The notes under the pieces: generated by a model | The model's input: only the letters and a program-made list of their open reading frames with translations | What the model was told of the DNA's origin: nothing | Database searches by the model: none | Program-made: the position numbers and the translations under genes | Shown here: positions 1 through 8,972 of the stretch, in pieces | Layout: every line of letters begins with the position of its first letter | How positions within the stretch are numbered: the stretch's first letter is position 1 | Virus record (IMG/VR): IMGVR_UViG_3300050821_000116 | Location: 1-26,976 of that record | Strand: one strand, 5' to 3' | DNA: 26,976 nucleotides | Origin: a virus

Positions 1-1
1 G

Positions 2-1558
2 GTGATGCGGACTGCGGCGGTGAACCTGTGGCTACATAGTGGCGATGCAACACTGGCCGCATCTTTCTTTACCGCTGGCACGTCGGCACCGGTGACGACC
101 GGCAACCAGACGACTGCACCCGATGGCACACTGACCGCAGCGTCGGCTGCATTCCCGGCGGTGCCCACAGGCGAGACATGTGTGCTGTATCAGTCGTTCG
201 TTGTTCCAGCGGCTGGAACCTACACATTCAGTGTCTACCTAAAAGGTGCCGTTGGTGGCGAACAGATATACCTAGGAGCCAATAGCAGCACAGTCCAGTA
301 TGTGGATAGTCCTCGCATCACACTGACTACGGCATGGCAGCGATATAGTATTACAGTCTCGCCGCTTAGTGGACCTGACACAGTATTCTTCGATGTTGGC
401 GCTGACATGCGTGGCGGGACAGCAACCGCCATACCAGCAGAGACAGTTTATGTATGGGGATTTCAGGTAGAGCAGGGCGCGTCTGCATCGCCATACATCC
501 CGACCACCACAGCACCGAACGGCGCACCACGCTGGGACTACGATCCGGTGACGCATGCGCTGCGCGGGTTGCTGATCGAGGAAGCGCGGACGAACCTCTG
601 GCTGCAGAGCGCCGATGTGTCGAATGCAGCAACGATCAAGGAAGGCTCCGGCGCTGCTGCTCCTGTGGTGACGGCAAACCAAGTGACAGCACCGGACGGA
701 ACGCTGTCGGGCGATCAGGTCGCCTATCCTGCCGTGTCTGGTGGGAGCGCCTACAGCCTTTTGTATCAACCAGTTCCGGTAAACGCAACAGTATACACGT
801 TTAGCATCTATCTACGAAGTGCCGTTGGTGGAGAGCAACTCTATCTCGGCGTTCTAGGTTCCTCCGCAGCGCGCACCCTTGTGACGCTGACGACGCAGTG
901 GCAGCGGTTCAGTGTTACCTCGCCAACCATGGTCGCCGGGACTGCATACTTTGACGTTGGCGTGGACCTGCGAGATGCAGGGTCACAAACAGCTAAACCT
1001 GCACAGACCATCTATGCTTGGGGTGGGCAAGTAGAGCAAGGCAGTTTCGCCACATCGTATATTCCAACAGTAGGTACCTCGGTTACGCGGGCACAGGATA
1101 GTTGCACTATTCCACCAGCCAATATGTCGCCATGGTTTGCATCCCCCGGCGGCTCGTGGATGGCAGAGTTTATCGGCTTCAATCCGCCATCGTCGCTGTC
1201 GCCGCGTGTCGTATCTTATCCGCTTGCGGGGAATATCGCGCCGCTCATGGCGTTTCCCAGCGGCTGGATGGGGCAATATGACGGTGCCGCAGGGATGTTC
1301 ACAGCCAATGCGATGACGCCCGGCGCGGTTGCTAAAGGCGCGAGTGCATGGACACCCGGCAGTGCTACGGTTTGCTTGAATAGCGGGGCCGTTGCCTCAT
1401 CGGCGACCTTAACGGCGGGTTACGCCGCGCTTGCCACTGCCGGGGTTCGGCTCATGGCGGACGAAACCGCTGGCGACGGCATGAGCGGCACCATCCGCCG
1501 CGTGCGCTACTGGCCACGCGCACTGTCCAACAGCGAACTACAGGCAGTGACGACGTGA
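2..1558 (+). CDS. Tail fibre/spike-type protein with duplicated carbohydrate-binding-like module (5' end probably truncated)
   Basis: The protein (518 residues visible) holds two copies of a beta-rich module of about 160 residues, at residues 8-167 and 198-356. Both copies keep the same landmarks in order: NLWL, TAPDGTL, YTFS.YL, GAVGGEQ.YLG, LTT.WQR, FDVG.D.R, WG.QVEQG and YIPT. The linker at about 177-200 (DYDP, GLLIEEARTNL) and the exit motif SYIPT...TRAQD are common in phage tail proteins that bind surface glycans. Residues 375-518 form a separate C-terminal domain, possibly a LamG-like sandwich. A GTG at base 2 or ATG at base 5 could be the start, but the frame is open to the window edge, so the gene may begin upstream. 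The stop overlaps the terminase start (GTGA). A host-surface binding role is inferred; the ligand is unknown. An alternative is a head-spike rather than tail location. Confidence 0.7.
   Translation: MMRTAAVNLWLHSGDATLAASFFTAGTSAPVTTGNQTTAPDGTLTAASAAFPAVPTGETCVLYQSFVVPAAGTYTFSVYLKGAVGGEQIYLGANSSTVQYVDSPRITLTTAWQRYSITVSPLSGPDTVFFDVGADMRGGTATAIPAETVYVWGFQVEQGASASPYIPTTTAPNGAPRWDYDPVTHALRGLLIEEARTNLWLQSADVSNAATIKEGSGAAAPVVTANQVTAPDGTLSGDQVAYPAVSGGSAYSLLYQPVPVNATVYTFSIYLRSAVGGEQLYLGVLGSSAARTLVTLTTQWQRFSVTSPTMVAGTAYFDVGVDLRDAGSQTAKPAQTIYAWGGQVEQGSFATSYIPTVGTSVTRAQDSCTIPPANMSPWFASPGGSWMAEFIGFNPPSSLSPRVVSYPLAGNIAPLMAFPSGWMGQYDGAAGMFTANAMTPGAVAKGASAWTPGSATVCLNSGAVASSATLTAGYAALATAGVRLMADETAGDGMSGTIRRVRYWPRALSNSELQAVTT
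23..502 (+). repeat. Module copy A of the fibre protein
   Basis: This stretch codes for residues 8-167 of the first fibre protein and matches 593-1069 in landmark order (NLWL ... GGEQ.YLG ... DVG.D.R ... QVEQG ... YIPT). The similarity is at protein level; DNA identity is only partial, so the duplication is not recent or has diverged under selection. Confidence 0.75.
593..1069 (+). repeat. Module copy B of the fibre protein
   Basis: This stretch codes for residues 198-356, the second copy of the carbohydrate-binding-like module. It is preceded by the GLLIEEART linker and followed by the TRAQD motif that often closes such modules. Confidence 0.75.
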
Positions 1559-3102
1559 GCAAGCGATACAAGATCGTTGAAGGTGGGATGCACGACAGGT
1601 TCCATCAGTCGATGAAGAAGGTGCAGTTCATCGGTGGTGGGTTCGGCAACGGCAAGACAGCGGCGACCTGCATAAAGGCGCTCAAGCTATGCAAGGATTA
1701 TCCGGGGTGCAATGGTCTAATTGCCCGTTCGACTTACCCGAAGTTGAACGACACGATAAGGCGCGAGTTCTTACAATGGTGTCCGACGCCTTGGATAAAG
1801 CGTATGCCCTCGCGCGACGAGAACACATTACTCCTGAAGAATGGGTCTACTGTCAACTTCAGGTATGTCGCACAGCAGGGCAAACAGACAGAGGACTCGA
1901 AGTCCAACTTGTTATCAGCTACGTACGATTGGATTGTGGTTGACCAACTAGAAGATCCTGAGTTCTCGCACAAAGACTTCATGGACCTGATGGGGCGTCT
2001 GCGTGGCAACACAGAGTATGCAGGAGACGACGTGCTCATGCCGCGCGTGGGACCGCGTTGGTTCATGGCAACTCTCAACCCGACACGCAACTGGTGCTAC
2101 CGAGAGATCGTCAAGCCACTGCATGACTTCACTGAGCGCGGCATCGTCAACGAGAAGCTGCTGTGTGAGGTCGATGATAATGGCAAGCCAGTCATCGTGG
2201 ATAGCAAGCCTGTGCCACTGATTGAGTTGTTCGAGGGCAGCACATACGAGAACGTTGACAACGTAGGACAGGACTACATCCGAGGGATGCTGGCCACCTA
2301 CACAGGCAGTATGCGTGAACGCTTCGTGTATGGACGATGGGGTGCACTGAGCGGACTGATCTATCCTCAGTTCGATGAGACAGTCCATGTTCTTAGTCAT
2401 GAAGATATCCGAACGTATCTGCGCCAATTGCGCATGTCCGGTTTTCAGCCTTCATTTGTCGAAGGTTACGATCATGGGTTGTCTCGGCACAGTTGCTATG
2501 GATTGTTCTTCGTTGACGACGACGCCAATGTGCTCCTGCTCGATGGGTTCAGGATTGCGGAGCTTACCGTTGCCGCTGCGGCGAAGTATATATCGACTAT
2601 ACGCGCAGAGTATCGGATCGAAGAAGAAGAACTTGGCCCCATCTACGCGGACCCTGATGTTTTTCGGCGCAAAGCAGGCTCGGCTCGCACTGTTGGAACC
2701 ACGGTCGCAGAGATGTTCAGTGACGAGGGCATTCGGATGCAGCGTGGAAACAACGACATCAATGCCGGCATTAGTAAGAACTGGCAATACCTCACGCCGC
2801 TTGCGCTTCATGAGAACCCGATTACTGGTCATCACATGGCGCCGCACTTCTATGTGGCGAACAGTTGCAACTGGTTCATAGATGAGATCGTAGAGTATTA
2901 CTTCCACCGCGATGGCAGCGATGAGACGACTGACAAGCCAGTGGATCGCAACGACCATGCCATGGACATGTGGAAGTATGCTATGAGCAATCGACCACGA
3001 TTGGCACGCTACACAGGCAAGCCTGATGCACCGCCCGCGTGGATGGCGTGGCACGAGATCGAGCGTGAACAAAACCGTGGCACGAGAGCGAGGCACAAGT
3101 GA
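1555..3102 (+). CDS. terL: Terminase large subunit (TerL)
   Basis: This is the packaging motor that pumps DNA through the portal into the prohead and cuts the concatemer. The N-terminal ATPase has a canonical Walker A, GGFGNGKT at residues 28-35, and a Walker-B-like strand WIVVDQLED at 126-134 (Asp130, Glu133). The MATLNPT segment at 171-177 fits the coupling motif. The C-terminal RNase H-like nuclease shows three acidic clusters expected for metal binding: GYDHG (Asp306), YADPD (Asp366) and NDHAMD (Asp467/Asp471). The length of 515 residues is normal. The start is GTG at 1555, overlapping the previous stop as GTGA; the portal start overlaps its end in the same way. No small terminase subunit is recognisable next to it, so TerS lies outside the window or is unrecognised. 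Confidence 0.95.
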   Translation: MSKRYKIVEGGMHDRFHQSMKKVQFIGGGFGNGKTAATCIKALKLCKDYPGCNGLIARSTYPKLNDTIRREFLQWCPTPWIKRMPSRDENTLLLKNGSTVNFRYVAQQGKQTEDSKSNLLSATYDWIVVDQLEDPEFSHKDFMDLMGRLRGNTEYAGDDVLMPRVGPRWFMATLNPTRNWCYREIVKPLHDFTERGIVNEKLLCEVDDNGKPVIVDSKPVPLIELFEGSTYENVDNVGQDYIRGMLATYTGSMRERFVYGRWGALSGLIYPQFDETVHVLSHEDIRTYLRQLRMSGFQPSFVEGYDHGLSRHSCYGLFFVDDDANVLLLDGFRIAELTVAAAAKYISTIRAEYRIEEEELGPIYADPDVFRRKAGSARTVGTTVAEMFSDEGIRMQRGNNDINAGISKNWQYLTPLALHENPITGHHMAPHFYVANSCNWFIDEIVEYYFHRDGSDETTDKPVDRNDHAMDMWKYAMSNRPRLARYTGKPDAPPAWMAWHEIEREQNRGTRARHK

Positions 3103-5417
3103 GCGGCACATTCGAGCAAGACGATCCGCAGCTTAATCTAGACGCGAGTGGAGATGCGCTTGAGAACTCACTTGACCAAGCCGGTGTTGGATTGCCCGCT
3201 GCACCGGAGCCACCGGCTGTCTACAAAGCAATGCCTGATAGCCGTATACCTGTCTCTAGTAAGCGTGGTGGCATCTGGCGTAGTCGTAGGGATGTTGCGC
3301 AGAAGGGGATGAAAGACCTTGTCGATGCGTGGGATGAGGCCATACGATACTACAACCATGACCAATCGGATCATCGAGATGGTCATAATATGGGAACTAC
3401 TGGCGCTAGTCGCACGGGCGCTGTTGCGGGTAATCGACACGTGGCCCGTCGGCTCAATGATCGGTTCAGCAGCACTGAGAACATTGTCTTCGCGAATGTA
3501 AATGCGCAGATACCAGAGTTGTATGCGAAGAACCCAATCGTCTCAGTGACGAATGAGTTGGTCGGCAGTTCGGCTGTGACTGAGCAGGGCGATGAGTTCG
3601 CACGCGCGTTGCAGAAGCTGATCGACAAGCTATTCACCATGAAGTATCCGCCTGGCATCAACATCAAGCCCAAGGCGAAGAAGAACGTCGTAATTGCACT
3701 GCTAACCAACCGGGCATGGTTCGAGATCGGCTACACCAGCAAAGACAAGAGCAGCGAGCAAGCCATCGCTGACTTGCAGAGTTTGAGCGATCAACTGGCC
3801 GCAGCGAAGGACGACAACGAGATCAGGGAGATCGAAGGTCAACTCATTGCGTTGGAAGAGAAGGTAGAGTTCCTGCAACCGAGTGGTCCGTTCCTTAGGC
3901 TGCGTATGCCGCATCAGGTGCTGATCGATCCGAACTCCGCTGATCCATGGTTGGGTGATGCGAACTGGGTGATGATCGAGGACATGCTACCCACGTCGTA
4001 TATCAACGCGATCTATGGACAAGAGGACCCGAACAATCCTGACAGCGATGATGTGTATAGCATCTTCGAACCGACACACGTGTTGACTGGCGACAGTGGC
4101 ACGAGCAACGGTGACGATGACTTCACGCTGTTCAGCAAGCAGGACAATGCATACTCAGCATATGGCTTCGAGACGAAGGACGCATTCGACAAAGCCTGCA
4201 TGACCCGCGTGTGGTATGTGTGGGATCGTGTCACGCGCCGTCTTGAGATGTATGCTGACAACGATTGGAAGTGGCCGATCTGGGTGTGGGATGACCCATA
4301 CCAGTTGCAGGGCTTCTTCCCACTGACACCGTTGTGGTTCCATGAGAACCCCGTGGCAGTGTATGCGAAGGGTGAGGTCTCGTATTATCTGGACCAGCAA
4401 GACCAGATCAACGAGATCAATGATGAGAAGCGGCGTAGCATCCTGTGGGCACGACGCAACATCTTCTTCAACCCTGAGACTGGCATCACACAGGAGATGG
4501 CTGACAAGATACTTAAGGGTCCTGATGCGACAGCAACACCGCTGAAGTTACCCGAGGGTGTGAAGGGCACGGATGCAGTGTTTAGCATACCGCCCCCGAG
4601 TATGGCATTCGCGCAGCTATTCGACAAGAAGGACTTGTATGCGAGCGTAGACCGCATCGCGAATACGAGCGAAGCAGAGCGAGGCGGTGAGTTCAAGACG
4701 AACACGACGAACAAGGCCATCGATTACTACAGCACGATGGGCAACATGCGCATGGACATGCGCCTGGATGCCATTGAGGATGCGCTTGGCGACGTAGGCT
4801 GGAAGCTAGCGCAGTTGTGCCTGCGGTTCATGGATGCGACCACAGTGATGCAGCTCACTGGTTTGGATGTTAGTCAGTTCTGGGCACCGCTCAACAACCT
4901 AACTGACTACGCACGGATGTCTGTCACCGTCATTGGTGGCAGCACACAGAAGTTGACCACACAGCAGAAGAAGCAGGAGGCTGTGCAGGTCGGACAGGTC
5001 ATGGCACAGTATGTCAGGGCTGCACCTGCAAGTGCATTGAAGGTGTCGTTGGATATGCTCAGCAAGGCATTCGACGACTTCATGATTACTAAAGAGGATT
5101 GGGACAGCATTGCAGCAGAAGTTGCTACGATGGCAACGTCCCAGCAAGGTGGTGCACCGGGACAACAAGCTCCATCCCCACCCGGTGGTGCTCCAGGCCC
5201 GGCTAGTACCGGTGCGATGCCAGGACCTCAGCCCGGTGCACCGCAGGCAGGTGGTGGTATGCAGGTTGCAGCAGCCGTAGTGCAAGCTCTGCAACAGCTT
5301 CCACCGCCTGTTCTGCAAGCGATCGGCAATGCACTGGCACAAGGTGTGCCACCAGCACAGATATTCCAACAGATGCTACAGTCACAGGGTAGCACGCAGC
5401 CAGGACAAGCAGCATGA
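3099..5417 (+). CDS. Portal (head-tail connector) protein
   Basis: The 772-residue protein follows TerL directly and has the size and content of a podovirus portal, the dodecameric ring at the capsid vertex. Landmarks are a core segment around residues 276-291 (IDPNSADPW..DANWV), an aromatic-rich stretch with WYVWD and WPIWVWDDPY, and the PLWFHENP/SYYLDQQDQINEIND region typical of portal wing and stem. A charged helical segment lies near 217-260. The last roughly 90 residues are rich in Gly, Pro, Ala and Gln and are probably a flexible tail or barrel extension reaching into the head. The start is GTG at 3099 in a GTGA overlap with terL, and the end overlaps the next start as ATGA. Assignment rests on position and sequence character. 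Confidence 0.88.
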   Translation: MSGTFEQDDPQLNLDASGDALENSLDQAGVGLPAAPEPPAVYKAMPDSRIPVSSKRGGIWRSRRDVAQKGMKDLVDAWDEAIRYYNHDQSDHRDGHNMGTTGASRTGAVAGNRHVARRLNDRFSSTENIVFANVNAQIPELYAKNPIVSVTNELVGSSAVTEQGDEFARALQKLIDKLFTMKYPPGINIKPKAKKNVVIALLTNRAWFEIGYTSKDKSSEQAIADLQSLSDQLAAAKDDNEIREIEGQLIALEEKVEFLQPSGPFLRLRMPHQVLIDPNSADPWLGDANWVMIEDMLPTSYINAIYGQEDPNNPDSDDVYSIFEPTHVLTGDSGTSNGDDDFTLFSKQDNAYSAYGFETKDAFDKACMTRVWYVWDRVTRRLEMYADNDWKWPIWVWDDPYQLQGFFPLTPLWFHENPVAVYAKGEVSYYLDQQDQINEINDEKRRSILWARRNIFFNPETGITQEMADKILKGPDATATPLKLPEGVKGTDAVFSIPPPSMAFAQLFDKKDLYASVDRIANTSEAERGGEFKTNTTNKAIDYYSTMGNMRMDMRLDAIEDALGDVGWKLAQLCLRFMDATTVMQLTGLDVSQFWAPLNNLTDYARMSVTVIGGSTQKLTTQQKKQEAVQVGQVMAQYVRAAPASALKVSLDMLSKAFDDFMITKEDWDSIAAEVATMATSQQGGAPGQQAPSPPGGAPGPASTGAMPGPQPGAPQAGGGMQVAAAVVQALQQLPPPVLQAIGNALAQGVPPAQIFQQMLQSQGSTQPGQAA

Positions 5418-6487
5418 GCGGAACAGAAGACAGCATCCTCAACTCAATCCCTGACTTCCAGGGTGATAGTGGAGGCGACGATGCAGGCACCGATACGAGC
5501 GGTGGAGGACAGACAAGTAGCCAGCCATCGCATGGCGGTGATAGTGGAGGAACTACTAGTGCTCAGCCTACCCAACCTGGTGGAGAGGGCAGTGCAACTC
5601 AACAACCTCCAGCAGCAGTTAGACGCAGACATGATGGCCTTGTTGAAGTTCCGAATACAGAGAACCCCAACACACGTGATCTGGTAGACCCTGTCAGTGG
5701 CAAGACAGTCGCACGTGGCGGCATCGAACGTCATGTGTTTGAGACTGGTCAACGCCATGCACGGGAGAATGCACAGCTAAAGCAGCAGCTTGGCAACGCA
5801 TCCAGGCAGCTTGCTGGTATCAACGAAGTCACGCAGGAAGCAGTGCGTTTGAATGTCGCACCCGCAGACCAGCTTGCGGCTGTGCGTGTGATGGCTGACT
5901 TCCTGCGTGATCCTGTCAAGACGCTCCAATACTTGGTCGAGGAAGTAAAGAGTAAGGGCTACCCTATTCCGTTCTTGGAGCAGGGTGTTTCGCCGGGGAT
6001 GGACCTCAATGCCATCCAGCGGATGATCGACAACAAGATGCAGCCGCTCACCCAGCAGACGCAGCAGGCACAAGCTGCGGTGCAACAACGACATCGTGCC
6101 GAAGCTGACCTGAACTCATTCCTCGAAGATAACTCCGAAGCGAACTCAAACCTTGACGTTCTGGCCGAAATGCTCAATGCTCAGCCGGGATTGCCTCTCC
6201 AAACTGCCTACACCAAGATGATCCGGTGGGCACACGAGAACGGCCTCGATTGGACGCAATCCCTGAAGCAGCAACTTGCTGCACGACAGCAGCCTAACCA
6301 GCAGCCTAACCCTCAGCAGCCTTCCCAGCAACAAGCTCCGCAACGTCCGCTTCCTGGCAGGCGTAGTGCGAGCGGTAACGGCACTACACCCGTGGGTAAC
6401 GGTGCAGTGCAACAGTATAATGAGAATGCATCGTGGGCCGATATCATTCGGCAGTCGATGCAGGAGCATGGTGTTCAATTCAACTGA
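5414..6487 (+). CDS. Probable scaffolding protein
   Basis: The 357-residue protein lies between portal and capsid, the usual place of the scaffold that templates prohead assembly and then leaves. The first 75 residues are Gly/Ser/Asp-rich and probably disordered. A charged helical segment at about 108-150 (ARENAQLKQQL and following) and a Gln/Ala-rich one at about 195-235 could form coiled coils. A QP-rich linker near 285-310 precedes a short C-terminal region (SWADIIRQSMQ) that could be the coat-binding helix, as seen at the C-termini of other scaffolds. The ATG at 5414 overlaps the portal stop (ATGA). Function is inferred from position and low-complexity helical composition. Confidence 0.8.
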   Translation: MSGTEDSILNSIPDFQGDSGGDDAGTDTSGGGQTSSQPSHGGDSGGTTSAQPTQPGGEGSATQQPPAAVRRRHDGLVEVPNTENPNTRDLVDPVSGKTVARGGIERHVFETGQRHARENAQLKQQLGNASRQLAGINEVTQEAVRLNVAPADQLAAVRVMADFLRDPVKTLQYLVEEVKSKGYPIPFLEQGVSPGMDLNAIQRMIDNKMQPLTQQTQQAQAAVQQRHRAEADLNSFLEDNSEANSNLDVLAEMLNAQPGLPLQTAYTKMIRWAHENGLDWTQSLKQQLAARQQPNQQPNPQQPSQQQAPQRPLPGRRSASGNGTTPVGNGAVQQYNENASWADIIRQSMQEHGVQFN

Positions 6488-6492
6488 GAGGG
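6486..6492 (+). promoter_or_regulatory. Ribosome binding site of the major capsid gene
   Basis: GAGAGGG lies six bases before the ATG at 6499 and overlaps the TGA of the scaffold gene. It is one of the few stand-alone Shine-Dalgarno sites in the block, fitting the high output needed for capsid protein. Confidence 0.65.
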
Positions 6493-6498
6493 TAGGCT

Positions 6499-7467
6499 AT
6501 GCCTGTAGGAACAATCATCCCCGCTGTCGCAGACGTTCTGCACAGCACGCTCACCAAGTCTAGGCGGAAGCTGGTCCTGGCGAGTATCAAGTCGAATGCG
6601 TTGATGGCATGGGTGTTCGCGAACGATCGGGTGGACTACGAGGATGGTGGATACAACATCACCAACCCACTTACGGTCGGGCGCAATCCGAACATCACGA
6701 GCTATAGTTACTACACTCCATTGCCGGTCAACCAGACCGATGAGTTCGATACTGTGGAGTATGGCTATAGCCGTGTGGCTGGCACAGTCATCATCAGCGA
6801 TCAGGAGCAGGACGAGAACAACGGTGCAGCCGCCATCTTCAAGCTGATGAAGGAGAAGATGAATGTCCTTGAAGAGAGCATCAAGGATAAGTTCTCTCAG
6901 TATCTCTACGCTGTTGGTGGTGGGACTGATCCGCTCGGCCTTGGTAGCCTCATCCCAACCAATCCCCTCGTGGGCACACTGGGAGGGATCAACCGTGCTA
7001 CTCAGCCGCAGTGGCGCACCAGTGCCTACGTGTTCGCTGGCGGCATGGACAGCACGAACATAGAAGAAGTGTTCGATGACGTGCTGATGGACTTAACGCT
7101 GAAAGGCGACCGTCCATCCGTGATCTTGGCAGGGCGCAACATCTACCGTATGTATCGGCAGGCTGTGCGCGACAAGATGACGATACCGCTCAGCGAAGGC
7201 AAGGCCGGCAAGCGCATGTTCGACCTCGGCTTCGAGGGCGTCATGCACAATGGCATACCGCTGATGTATGACGAAGATTGCCCCGTCAGCTTCGCATACT
7301 TCATCAACGACACCTATCTGAGACTTCATATGCTGCGTGGAGTCAATATGAAGGTTAAAGAACTCGTCGCGCCATGGAATGTAGACGCCGTAGGATCAAG
7401 AGTAGTTTGGCAAGGACAATGGTGTCTCTGGAGAGCGTTCCGCACACATGCGGTGCTCACAAACTGA
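6499..7467 (+). CDS. Major capsid protein
   Basis: The 322-residue protein follows the scaffold and has its own ribosome binding site, as expected for the most abundant virion protein. The N-terminal region (LHSTLTKSRRKLV..IKSNALMAW) looks like the helical arm of an HK97-fold coat. It is followed by an extended-loop-like part (TSYSYYTPLP...DEFDTVEYGYSRV) and a spine-helix candidate (ENNGAAAIFKLMKEKMNVLEE). The C-terminal half carries NIYRMYRQAVRDK and GFEGVMHNGIPLMYDEDC, a pattern I associate with phage capsid proteins recognising a target, with the P-domain returning near the end (LRLHMLRGVNMKVKELV). No protease is encoded alongside, so processing is not expected. Naming rests on context plus these features. 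Confidence 0.87.
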   Translation: MPVGTIIPAVADVLHSTLTKSRRKLVLASIKSNALMAWVFANDRVDYEDGGYNITNPLTVGRNPNITSYSYYTPLPVNQTDEFDTVEYGYSRVAGTVIISDQEQDENNGAAAIFKLMKEKMNVLEESIKDKFSQYLYAVGGGTDPLGLGSLIPTNPLVGTLGGINRATQPQWRTSAYVFAGGMDSTNIEEVFDDVLMDLTLKGDRPSVILAGRNIYRMYRQAVRDKMTIPLSEGKAGKRMFDLGFEGVMHNGIPLMYDEDCPVSFAYFINDTYLRLHMLRGVNMKVKELVAPWNVDAVGSRVVWQGQWCLWRAFRTHAVLTN

Positions 7468-7479
7468 GGGGAATGTGTG

Positions 7480-7860
7480 ATGGATCGTAGAGCATTGCCT
7501 GCTGATGATCGGGAAGCTGCACGCGAGCAAGCTGCGGCAGACCACAAGGCTGCACTTGAGGAACAGGCTGCGGCACGTGAGGCAGCACCTGAGGAATTTG
7601 TTGACGCAGGCTACGATGACACACTGCCTGGGCAGGTCGAAGTCGTAGCTGGCAGTGTGCAGCATACGCAGTTGCTGAACTCATACCGCAACGCTACGTC
7701 GTATGGGCCAGATCACAACGTTGTTGTACCAGAGGAAGAGCCGCCACCCGATCCGCCGCCGGAGGAAGATGCACAGGCACGCGAACATCCGCTAACTCCT
7801 GAAGAGGAAGAGGAAGAAGCGGAGCGGCAGCGTATCGCTGACGAAGAGGGCCGCGCGTAA
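7480..7860 (+). CDS. Acidic, helical protein downstream of the capsid gene, unknown function
   Basis: The protein of about 126 residues is not a recognised family. The first 45 residues are Ala/Glu/Arg-rich and probably one long helix. The centre (YDDTLPGQVEVVAGS) could be a small folded part. The C-terminal third is proline- and glutamate-rich (EEEPPPDPPPEED and a run of Glu near residue 113). A GAGGGG site at 7466-7471 sits eight bases before the ATG at 7480, making that a better start than the in-frame GTG at 7477. The stop overlaps the next gene's start (TAATG). It may be an assembly or head-completion accessory, as suggested by position between capsid and decoration-like genes; this is inference. 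Confidence 0.75.
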   Translation: MDRRALPADDREAAREQAAADHKAALEEQAAAREAAPEEFVDAGYDDTLPGQVEVVAGSVQHTQLLNSYRNATSYGPDHNVVVPEEEPPPDPPPEEDAQAREHPLTPEEEEEEAERQRIADEEGRA

Positions 7861-8267
7861 TGGCAGGAAACATAGATTTCAAGCCTGCATTCCAGGCTGA
7901 GAAGATACAAGGCAACTTCACACGCATGGTCATGCACATCGAAGAAGATGTGCGCAACGTAGGACCGCTTGGCAACAAGCAAGTCATCACACGCAAGTTG
8001 GTGCCGAAGCAGGAAGTGTTCCATGACGGATACATGGTCTACTTCCCACAGGGGCACAGCATGTTCATTGCTGCGGATGATGAGGAACAGTTGCAGCGTG
8101 TCGGCGTGTTGGAGCAGCCACGGCTCGTGGATATGAACTCTGGTGAGGAAGTGCCGAACAACCTGGCACTGTCTCCGAAGGAGATTGTAGAGCGGTCGCA
8201 ACACAACAGACCACGAGCCCGTAGCCAAGGTGGACTGGCTACGCTCAATGGCGAGGAGATTGAGTAA
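7860..8267 (+). CDS. Hypothetical structural-cluster protein
   Basis: The 135-residue protein is unrecognised. Residues 1-95 look like a compact mixed fold (FTRMVMHIEEDV, VITRKLVPKQEVFHDGYMVYFPQGHSMFIA), and the last 40 residues are polar and probably flexible. It is joined to both neighbours by TAATG overlaps, so it is expected to be made together with the acidic protein and the decoration-like protein. The repeated phrases about pushing or blocking residues that would signal an enzyme are absent: no catalytic motif was seen. A minor head protein is the likeliest role from context. Confidence 0.75.
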   Translation: MAGNIDFKPAFQAEKIQGNFTRMVMHIEEDVRNVGPLGNKQVITRKLVPKQEVFHDGYMVYFPQGHSMFIAADDEEQLQRVGVLEQPRLVDMNSGEEVPNNLALSPKEIVERSQHNRPRARSQGGLATLNGEEIE

Positions 8268-8941
8268 TGGCTAACGTAATGGCTATCGGGACGAACTTCC
8301 CGCGTCGCATCAACATGTATGTGCCAGCGATGGCATACAGCAGTGATGTGAACTACAACGGTGCCACGCGCGTGAACTTCGGTGCACCGCTGGCTGCGAA
8401 TGCGACTAGCCTGTTGAATGCTGCAAGTGTTGCAGCAGGTGCATCGCTCGACCTGAGCGGTGTGGCTGCAATTCCTGACCCGTTCGGTCGCAACGTCGTG
8501 CTGGTTGCTGGTGCTGCGATGGCCACGGCAGCCGTTGTGTATGGCTGGGACTACCTTGGCCAGCCGATTGCTGAACAGTTCACTATGAATGGCACTACGC
8601 CAGTCATAGGCAACAAGGCGTTCAAGGCACTCAACTACGTGTCCTACACTGCCACCGCTACGACGATGAGTATCGGCACGGGTGTGAAGCTGGGACTGCC
8701 TTACAAGACGCTGCGTGTTGGTTACGAGATCGCCAACGGTGCAGTTGTTGCAGCAGGCACGTTGCAGCCTCCTAGCCTTGTCGATCCACAGACCAACGTG
8801 ACGACTGATCCGCGTGGCACATACACGACGACGACCTCGATGAATGGTGCAAACATCATCAGCGCATCGTGCGACTGTGTGAATGATGTGAACACCAGCA
8901 ACCATGGTGGTCTACACGGACTTCAGCAAGCAGCGGCCTAG
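8267..8941 (+). CDS. Probable head decoration or minor structural protein
   Basis: The 224-residue protein is rich in Ala, Thr, Gly and Asn, with alternating beta-strand-like patterns. The central part (VYGWDYLGQPIAEQFTMNG followed by GNKAFKALNYVSY) resembles a strand-turn pattern I know from phage head decoration and minor structural proteins, in which a G.D..GQP..E segment precedes an NGTTPV..GNKAF segment. It is the last gene before the hairpin gap, closing the head cluster. The ATG at 8267 overlaps the previous stop (TAATG). Two Cys residues near the C-terminus (SASCDCVND) could bind metal or form a disulfide. A decoration role is inferred from composition and position. Confidence 0.65.
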   Translation: MANVMAIGTNFPRRINMYVPAMAYSSDVNYNGATRVNFGAPLAANATSLLNAASVAAGASLDLSGVAAIPDPFGRNVVLVAGAAMATAAVVYGWDYLGQPIAEQFTMNGTTPVIGNKAFKALNYVSYTATATTMSIGTGVKLGLPYKTLRVGYEIANGAVVAAGTLQPPSLVDPQTNVTTDPRGTYTTTTSMNGANIISASCDCVNDVNTSNHGGLHGLQQAAA

Positions 8942-8972
8942 CTTGGCCGGTAGGTTGTTGCTAGCTGAATGG

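Noticed and set aside
2452-3111. A 219-residue minus-strand frame opposite terL
   Set aside because: Antisense to a gene with intact ATPase and nuclease motifs; composition is not protein-like and no start signal was seen.
8039-8905. A 288-residue open frame on the minus strand opposite the decoration-like gene
   Set aside because: It is antisense to two well-supported coupled genes, has a His/Arg/Cys-rich composition typical of non-coding frames, and has no ribosome binding site.
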